From NCBI GenBank assembly GCA_031266895.1, contig JAISAD010000053.1, positions 1 through 11,156 of the forward strand: a DNA stretch of 11,156 nucleotides. Reading direction: 5' to 3'. Position numbers and translations under genes: made by a program. The notes beneath the pieces are model-generated. The model was given only the letters and a program-made list of their open reading frames with translations. It ran no database searches and had not been told where the DNA came from. Origin of the DNA: Bacteroidales bacterium. GTDB taxonomy: Bacteria > Bacteroidota > Bacteroidia > Bacteroidales > WCHB1-69. Shown here piece after piece: positions 7,250-11,156 of the stretch. The number at the start of each line of letters is the position of its first letter. Within the stretch, counting starts at the first letter, position 1.

Positions 7250-7911
7250 GCTTCCATTTTAAACTCTTCGGCAATCTCTATGGGATCTTGTTTCTTATTT
7301 TCCATTTGTGCAAATACCCGTTTATTAAAAATCAGCATCAGCAAAATGCCCAAAGTTACGCATATATCAGCCACATTGAAGATAGCGGGAAAAAACATCT
7401 GTCCACCGTAGCCACCAGGCATCCAATCGGGTAGCGGAAAAAGCGGAAAATAGAACATATCTACCACACGCCCAAAAAGTACAGGGGCATAGCCACCACT
7501 ATCAGGAAACAGAGTAGCTACTTGATTTAGAGTGCTTTCGTTAAATATAACACCATAAACGAGCGAATCTGCAATATTACCCGCTGCACCGGCAATAATC
7601 AAGGAAAACACAACAACTACTACCCAGTCAATCGCATTCTTTTTGAACAGCTTACGCAGACAGTATATGATAAATCCCATTACTCCCAGGCGTAGCAGAG
7701 TAAGCAGTAATTTTCCGATATTTTCGCCAAAGCTGACGCCAAAAGCCATTCCCTCATTTTCCACAAAATAGAGATGAAACCAATTAAAAACAGGAATAGT
7801 TTCATAGAGATGCATATTGGTTTTGACCCAGATTTTGAGTATTTGATCGCACAACAGCATCAGTACCACAATACTGATACTCAACAAGGCCAATTTGCGT
7901 TTTGTGCTCAC
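7246..7911 (-). CDS. lspA: Lipoprotein signal peptidase (signal peptidase II)
   Basis: Inner-membrane aspartyl peptidase that cuts the signal peptide from diacylated prolipoproteins just before the lipidated cysteine. Hydrophobic segments lie at about 7-25, 65-85, 97-115 and 176-195, matching the four-helix family topology. Conserved motifs: D22-Q with K27, E51-N-E-G-M-A-F-G58, G108-A-A-G-N112-I-A-D115, and the catalytic pair D151 (VVDMF) and D182 (FNVAD). At 221 aa it is well above the roughly 160-170 aa of proteobacterial LspA. The extra length sits between D115 and D151 and between the two catalytic aspartates (31 apart, against 19 in Pseudomonas), in periplasm-facing loops; longer LspA is usual in Bacteroidota. 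It overlaps the upstream TraR/DksA gene and the downstream lipoprotein gene by 4 nt each. Confidence 0.95.
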   Translation of the reverse strand: MSTKRKLALLSISIVVLMLLCDQILKIWVKTNMHLYETIPVFNWFHLYFVENEGMAFGVSFGENIGKLLLTLLRLGVMGFIIYCLRKLFKKNAIDWVVVVVFSLIIAGAAGNIADSLVYGVIFNESTLNQVATLFPDSGGYAPVLFGRVVDMFYFPLFPLPDWMPGGYGGQMFFPAIFNVADICVTLGILLMLIFNKRVFAQMENKKQDPIEIAEEFKMEA

Positions 7912-8330
7912 TTGCCTGCTGTTTTTTCGTTCACTTTGGCATCAAAGCTCAGGGTGGCGTGCGGTACAATCATCAAGCGCTCTTTCGCGATGAGTTCTCC
8001 CGTAATGCGGCACACGCCATAAGTTTTATTTTCGATACGCACCAGCGCTGCTTCCAGATTTTTGATGTATTTGTCCAAACGTGAAGCCAGGCGACTGTTT
8101 TCCTCCTTTGACAATACCTGATTGCCCTCTTCTAAAAATTTGAATGTTGGGGAGGTGTCAATGGTATCATTGCCCGCGTTATTGTAAGCATCCAAATAGA
8201 CTTCCAGCCCTTTTTTCGCTGCAGCTATTTTTTCCTCTATTACTACTCTAAACTCTTCCAATTCTTCATCGGAATATCTCACAAATGACTTATTTTCATC
8301 CATGTCTTTTCTTCTGTTTATTTCTGCCAT
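7908..8330 (-). CDS. TraR/DksA-family RNA polymerase-binding regulator with degenerate zinc finger
   Basis: A 140-aa DksA-like protein, expected to enter the RNA polymerase secondary channel and tune transcription. Residues 20-100 form the helical hairpin typical of the family; its tip carries D55-T-I-D58-T-S, resembling the DxxDxA tip of E. coli DksA with Ser for Ala. The zinc-finger region aligns exactly in spacing (C-x2-C-x17-C-x2-C), but only C107 remains; the other three ligands are T110, S128 and A131, so zinc binding is unlikely. Loss of these cysteines is common in Bacteroidota members. The ATG at 8330 is the longest start; the ATG at 8303 (Met10), preceded by a purine-rich AGAAGAAAAG, would give 131 aa and is a real alternative. 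It heads the operon, overlaps lspA by 4 nt, and has a -7 element 34-41 nt upstream. A TraR/DksA gene next to lspA is a recurring Bacteroidota arrangement. Confidence 0.92.
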   Translation of the reverse strand: MAEINRRKDMDENKSFVRYSDEELEEFRVVIEEKIAAAKKGLEVYLDAYNNAGNDTIDTSPTFKFLEEGNQVLSKEENSRLASRLDKYIKNLEAALVRIENKTYGVCRITGELIAKERLMIVPHATLSFDAKVNEKTAGK

Positions 8331-8363
8331 AATAATATTTATTTTAAAGATTACTAATTGCTA

Positions 8364-8371
8364 CAAAGATA
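8364..8371 (-). promoter_or_regulatory. Candidate -7 promoter element (TATCTTTG) for the TraR/DksA-lspA operon
   Basis: Read on the minus strand, TATCTTTG matches TAnnTTTG exactly and is preceded by GTTG. It ends 33 nt upstream of the ATG at 8330, giving a leader of about 27 nt. No obvious TTTG is seen at the -33 position. It is the only clear promoter-like element in the 123-bp gap before the four-gene operon. Confidence 0.55.
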
Positions 8372-8453
8372 CAACTTTTCCGTCAGTCTCCGATTCTGGT
8401 CTGAGATGCATAAAAAGAAATGATTAAATTTTTGATTCTTAATACTATAAGAT

Positions 8454-9731
8454 TCAGTATTTGACTATTTTCTGAGATTGTACGTTTCCATTTCGTCCTT
8501 CAGTATCCGAAATTTTGAGCAGATAAAAACCGGCGGGGATATTTAAGGGATAGTTTATCCGGTTATTTCCGGCGGTGCACATCCGTTCAAAATGGGCAAT
8601 GGGGCGACCATCGACCGTATAAATATCAAAAGTGTAACATCCCGAAGTGAGTGTGGAGAGTTGCATGTCCAACTGTTCTCTGACAGGATTTACCACATTA
8701 ATACTCCAATTTTGAGTCGCATTGGCAATAGCCAAAGGTGCGTTAATATCAAACAGCATGGTAACAGGAATATGATCCGACAGATTATAAAGCGCATTGG
8801 CAATATAGTCGGGCACAGCGTTGTTGGGTGGATTGTTGATTGTCCGGTCGTAACGGTTGCCGTCCTGTCCTACTGCCCTGTAACTGTCAGTAATGGCTTT
8901 CACCCGGTTATTGCCATAATAGATGTAGGGAGAAACGAGTATAAAGTCAAACCGGTCGTCCATGCCTCCGGTAGAAAAGCAACTGCCCGAAGATGAAGTG
9001 TGCGTGGACTGGGTGTGATGCATCTGATTCCAGCTTCCGGCAACAGGATCGTAAAAGGCGTAAAAATTGTTGCTGTAATTTATAAATTGCTGATATGCAG
9101 GTTCATTAGCATTATAGAGGTTGAAATCGCCCGACAACACGTAATTGGCGGCCGGCAACTGCACCAGCCTATTCATTACAGAGGCAGCTTCCTGTCCGCG
9201 TCGTTCTGCGTAATTTCCAGCTTTCAGATGCGCAATAATAAACGTGATAAAAATGGTATCGCCCGAAGTCAGGCTATTGCTTTTGTAATAGAGTTTGTAA
9301 GCATTAATGTCCCTTGTAGCGGTAATATAAAAATGGCTGTGAAAAGCCATTTTACGGCTGTCATAATAGAGCATGTTGGCAATAGAGGAGTAGCCACCGC
9401 CAGAGTGATTGGTGAGCGGGCAAGCGGCGTAGTAGGTTACTCCGTCACTGTTGAGTACATTGTTCAGGATACGATTTACGTAAATAATATTGCTGCCGAT
9501 TTCGTTTACACAAAAAACATCGGGATTGATGTATTTGATAATTTGTTTCAGGTTGGCGTCTTTTTCATCTAAATAGGTAGCGCCGGGCGGGCAATTGGCT
9601 GGCGTTGAGGTAGTGTAGTACATCAGGTTGTACTGCATCATGGTGATGGTGTCGGCTTTACAGTTATGCCCGTAAAGAAGCATGAAAATTACAGCGACCC
9701 CTATATTCTGAACTGTAAACAGTACTTTCAT
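8454..9731 (-). CDS. Secreted endonuclease/exonuclease/phosphatase-fold hydrolase with T9SS sorting domain
   Basis: A 425-aa extracellular hydrolase. Residues 1-26 look like a Sec signal peptide. The endonuclease/exonuclease/phosphatase (DNase I-like) domain spans about 28-330 with all hallmark residues: N35 (MQYNLM), E77 (VNEIG), H168 (AHLK), D202 and N204 (GDFNL), D259/D262 (DDRFDFIL) and the final D319-H320 (SDHIP). Residues about 343-425 form a type A T9SS C-terminal sorting domain (I-N-V-V-N-P, a middle D-G-R-P, I-P-A-G-F-Y-L-L-K-I, end K-I-V-K-Y), so the mature enzyme should be exported through the outer membrane and attached or released. The substrate could be extracellular DNA, RNA or a phosphoester such as a sphingolipid headgroup; sequence alone does not decide. 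It lies 57 bp downstream of the tRNA-Leu gene and 123 bp upstream of the next operon. Confidence 0.88.
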   Translation of the reverse strand: MKVLFTVQNIGVAVIFMLLYGHNCKADTITMMQYNLMYYTTSTPANCPPGATYLDEKDANLKQIIKYINPDVFCVNEIGSNIIYVNRILNNVLNSDGVTYYAACPLTNHSGGGYSSIANMLYYDSRKMAFHSHFYITATRDINAYKLYYKSNSLTSGDTIFITFIIAHLKAGNYAERRGQEAASVMNRLVQLPAANYVLSGDFNLYNANEPAYQQFINYSNNFYAFYDPVAGSWNQMHHTQSTHTSSSGSCFSTGGMDDRFDFILVSPYIYYGNNRVKAITDSYRAVGQDGNRYDRTINNPPNNAVPDYIANALYNLSDHIPVTMLFDINAPLAIANATQNWSINVVNPVREQLDMQLSTLTSGCYTFDIYTVDGRPIAHFERMCTAGNNRINYPLNIPAGFYLLKISDTEGRNGNVQSQKIVKY

Positions 9732-9741
9732 ATTTGATTAG

Positions 9742-9749
9742 CAAAATTA
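9742..9749 (-). promoter_or_regulatory. Weak candidate -7 element (TAATTTTG) for the secreted hydrolase gene
   Basis: Minus-strand TAATTTTG matches TAnnTTTG and is followed by C, but it ends only 10 nt before the ATG at 9731. The transcript would be nearly leaderless, which weakens the call. The gene may instead be read through from the tRNA-Leu promoter. Confidence 0.3.
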
Positions 9750-9750
9750 T

Positions 9751-9771
9751 TATAAAAGCAAAAAACTTTGC
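9751..9771 (-). terminator. Very weak hairpin plus T-run downstream of tRNA-Leu
   Basis: On the minus strand GCAAA (9767-9771), loop GTTT and TTTGC (9758-9762) can pair over 5 bp and are followed by TTTTATA, 18 nt past the tRNA 3' end. The stem has only two G-C pairs, so termination would be inefficient. Confidence 0.22.
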
Positions 9772-9788
9772 AGCATTTTTTTTTTCAG

Positions 9789-9872
9789 TGCCCAGGACAA
9801 GAGTCGAACTTGCACGGGAGTTCTCCCACTACCCCCTCAAAGTAGCGTGTCTACCAATTCCACCACCTGGGC
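9789..9872 (-). tRNA. tRNA-Leu (anticodon GAG)
   Basis: An 84-nt class II tRNA that reads CUC and CUU leucine codons. The acceptor stem GCCCAGG/CCTGGGC pairs over 7 bp, with A as discriminator. The D stem is 3 bp (GTG/CAC) around AATTGGTAGA. The anticodon stem CTACT/GGTAG holds the loop TTGAGGG, so the anticodon is GAG (9836-9838). A long variable arm (GGGA/TCCC, loop GAAC) is the leucine hallmark, and the T arm GCAAG/CTTGT holds TTCGACT. The 3' CCA is not encoded (next bases are CTG) and must be added after transcription. Confidence 0.96.
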
Positions 9873-9887
9873 ATTTTTTCAGGGGTG

Positions 9888-9895
9888 CAAAAATA
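9888..9895 (-). promoter_or_regulatory. Candidate -7 promoter element (TATTTTTG) for tRNA-Leu
   Basis: Minus-strand TATTTTTG is an exact TAnnTTTG match, preceded by GTTG and followed by CACCCC, as at the prfA promoter. It ends 15 nt before the tRNA 5' end, so transcription would start 8-10 nt before the mature tRNA, a normal distance. Confidence 0.58.
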
Positions 9896-10003
9896 CAACT
9901 TTTTTTCTAATTACAGTACATGGCTATTTACTCCATGCGGATTTACAGGAGGAAGCAGGTTTACAGGCTAATTCTTAACTGTTTTGCAACCTCTGCATCT
10001 GTT

Positions 10004-11156
10004 TTACTTCGTTACCACAATCTTTCCGGTTTCTATCTGCAGGCCGTTGGCGGTTACGCTGTAAACGTAGCTGCCGGAGGGGACGCTGCCGGTTTCCCAA
10101 ATCCACTGACCTTGTGCTCCCGGGAGTGCCCGGGTGAGGAGCGGGCGGCCGCTCTGGTCGGTAATGGAGAGCTGCGCAGTACCGTCGAAGCTGCCAAAAT
10201 CCCAGATAAACGAGGCGTACTCTTTTGCCGGATTGGGGAATACCTGCACCTTGCCTGCCGAGGGGGAAGAGGCGGATGTGGCGCCTCCGTGCGCTCCACC
10301 GTACGACACGGCCTGCGATTTTTCAGGCAGCTCTTCCAGGCAGATGTCGTACAGTCCGCACAGGATGTTGTGCGCCAATACTCTGCCACGGCCGGTGTGG
10401 GTATTTTCAAAAGTTATCAGCCACTCCAGGTTGGCGCTGTCTAATCCGTGAATGGACTGGCTGTTTTCGTGCAGCTTCCTGCGATAAGCAATGTAATCCT
10501 TAAAGTCGGAAATTTCCATCTCCTGCTCTGCTGTGATTTTGGGCAGCGATTCCGTCAAGTCATAGATGGTTTCGAAGGCCTTGTCGAAGTCGTTTTCTTC
10601 GATATAGCTCTCTGCCATGCTGAAATAATCGGAGTATGAAGCCCTGTCTCTGTAGAGGCTGCGGATGTTGGCTCTGTTTTGAATGCTGTCCTGCAGGGCA
10701 TTCGATAGCAGCAGGTTGAGCCAGTAGTCCTTTTCGCTTCCCATGGCGGAGAGAGCGCTCTCCATGTCGGTGCGCAGGGTCTTTTGACTCCAGCTCGATT
10801 CTATCAGCGCTATCATATAGGCCGGCAGCGGATTGGGGATTTCATACTGCAGGAATTTCAGAAATCCGTAGTCTTTGGTGGCGTCTGGATTGGCGAGGCA
10901 TATCTCCAGGAAGAGCGCCTGCGGCAACACGTTTTTCCTGGCTACTTCCATTAAAATGTCTCGCGACAGGTAGGGTACCTGACGCATGAACTCCTGGCGT
11001 ATTTTCCACACGTCGTCTTTCCATTCGCCCTGCACGGCAAGCATCAGTTCTTTGGTGCTGCCCCCGTCCATAAGCTGGCGATAGTTGTATTCCAGGGCAT
11101 TGTAGCTGCTCTTAGTGCTGTCGTAAATGGCCAGCAATCCAATCGGCATCGCGACG
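10004..11156 (-). CDS. C-terminal part of a large secreted protein with T9SS sorting domain (partial)
   Basis: The frame is open through the right edge of the window (at least 383 codons here), so the true start lies outside; the first ATG inside (11149) is not likely to be the start. The visible part has a helical, charged region (about residues 1-280 counted from that Met) with repeated Leu/Asp/Glu-rich helices, as found before the sorting tail of very long Bacteroidota surface proteins. A Gly/Ser-rich linker follows (about 283-299), then a type A T9SS C-terminal sorting domain (300-381) with V-F-P-N-P-A, D-Q-S-G-R-P, S-G-S-Y-V-Y and the end K-I-V-V-T-K. The protein should therefore be exported and anchored or released at the cell surface. 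No catalytic domain is visible in this part. The gene is clearly richer in G+C than its neighbours, e.g. 41 of 60 bases at 10261-10320. Function of the missing part unknown. Confidence 0.85.
   Translation of the reverse strand, partial: VAMPIGLLAIYDSTKSSYNALEYNYRQLMDGGSTKELMLAVQGEWKDDVWKIRQEFMRQVPYLSRDILMEVARKNVLPQALFLEICLANPDATKDYGFLKFLQYEIPNPLPAYMIALIESSWSQKTLRTDMESALSAMGSEKDYWLNLLLSNALQDSIQNRANIRSLYRDRASYSDYFSMAESYIEENDFDKAFETIYDLTESLPKITAEQEMEISDFKDYIAYRRKLHENSQSIHGLDSANLEWLITFENTHTGRGRVLAHNILCGLYDICLEELPEKSQAVSYGGAHGGATSASSPSAGKVQVFPNPAKEYASFIWDFGSFDGTAQLSITDQSGRPLLTRALPGAQGQWIWETGSVPSGSYVYSVTANGLQIETGKIVVTK

Noticed and set aside
8592..9572. Two long plus-strand frames (134 and 190 codons, same frame) opposite the secreted hydrolase gene
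   Set aside because: They are codon-aligned with the sense gene, so they stay open simply because it uses few TTA, CTA and TCA codons. The sense gene has an intact signal peptide, active site and sorting domain; the antisense products look like no protein.
9789..9872. tRNA-Leu as an integration (att) site for a mobile element
   Set aside because: No duplicate of the tRNA 3' end, integrase or mobile gene is visible in the window.
9920..10503. Several open frames opposite or within the T9SS cargo gene (e.g. 9920-10444 plus, 10054-10410 minus)
   Set aside because: They are shadows caused by high G+C and low stop density; the translations are rich in Arg, Pro, Cys and Ala and lack domain features, while the sense frame has a clear sorting domain.

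Overview
The window reads as chromosomal core and near-core DNA of a member of the Bacteroidota. Four things point there: type IX secretion (T9SS) C-terminal sorting domains on two proteins; a TraR/DksA-type regulator that has lost most of its zinc ligands and overlaps lspA; start codons with A/T-rich leaders and no clear Shine-Dalgarno; and several upstream elements matching the Bacteroidota -7 promoter consensus TAnnTTTG. Class or genus cannot be set from this stretch. No phage, insertion sequence, CRISPR array or defence island is visible.

Left part, plus strand (163-5913): a PagL-like outer-membrane acyloxyacyl hydrolase with a long C-terminal extension; an unrecognised lipoprotein ending 9 bp before aspS (aspartyl-tRNA synthetase); prfA (peptide release factor 1), with an unusual leader holding a five-codon ORF inside a hairpin followed by seven T; and guaD (guanine deaminase). 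The stop of guaD lies 17 bp from the stop of a convergent gene, and the two stop codons form the base of a small imperfect palindrome.

Middle part, minus strand (8330 down to 5931): a compact four-gene operon in which every junction overlaps by 1-4 nt. In transcription order it encodes a TraR/DksA-like RNA polymerase-binding regulator, lspA (lipoprotein signal peptidase), a small lipoprotein of unknown function that is itself a predicted LspA substrate, and a PHP-family histidinol-phosphatase-like hydrolase. A clean -7 element lies just ahead of it.

Right part, minus strand (11156 down to 8454): the C-terminal end of a large secreted T9SS cargo protein, cut by the window edge and locally much richer in G+C; a tRNA-Leu(GAG) with its own promoter; and a secreted endonuclease/exonuclease/phosphatase-fold hydrolase with a T9SS sorting tail.

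Most genes serve known housekeeping functions (translation, purine salvage, lipoprotein maturation, envelope and secretion). I do not see a clearly new multi-gene system. The best candidates for something undescribed are the prfA leader, the two unrecognised lipoproteins and the extended promoter motif.
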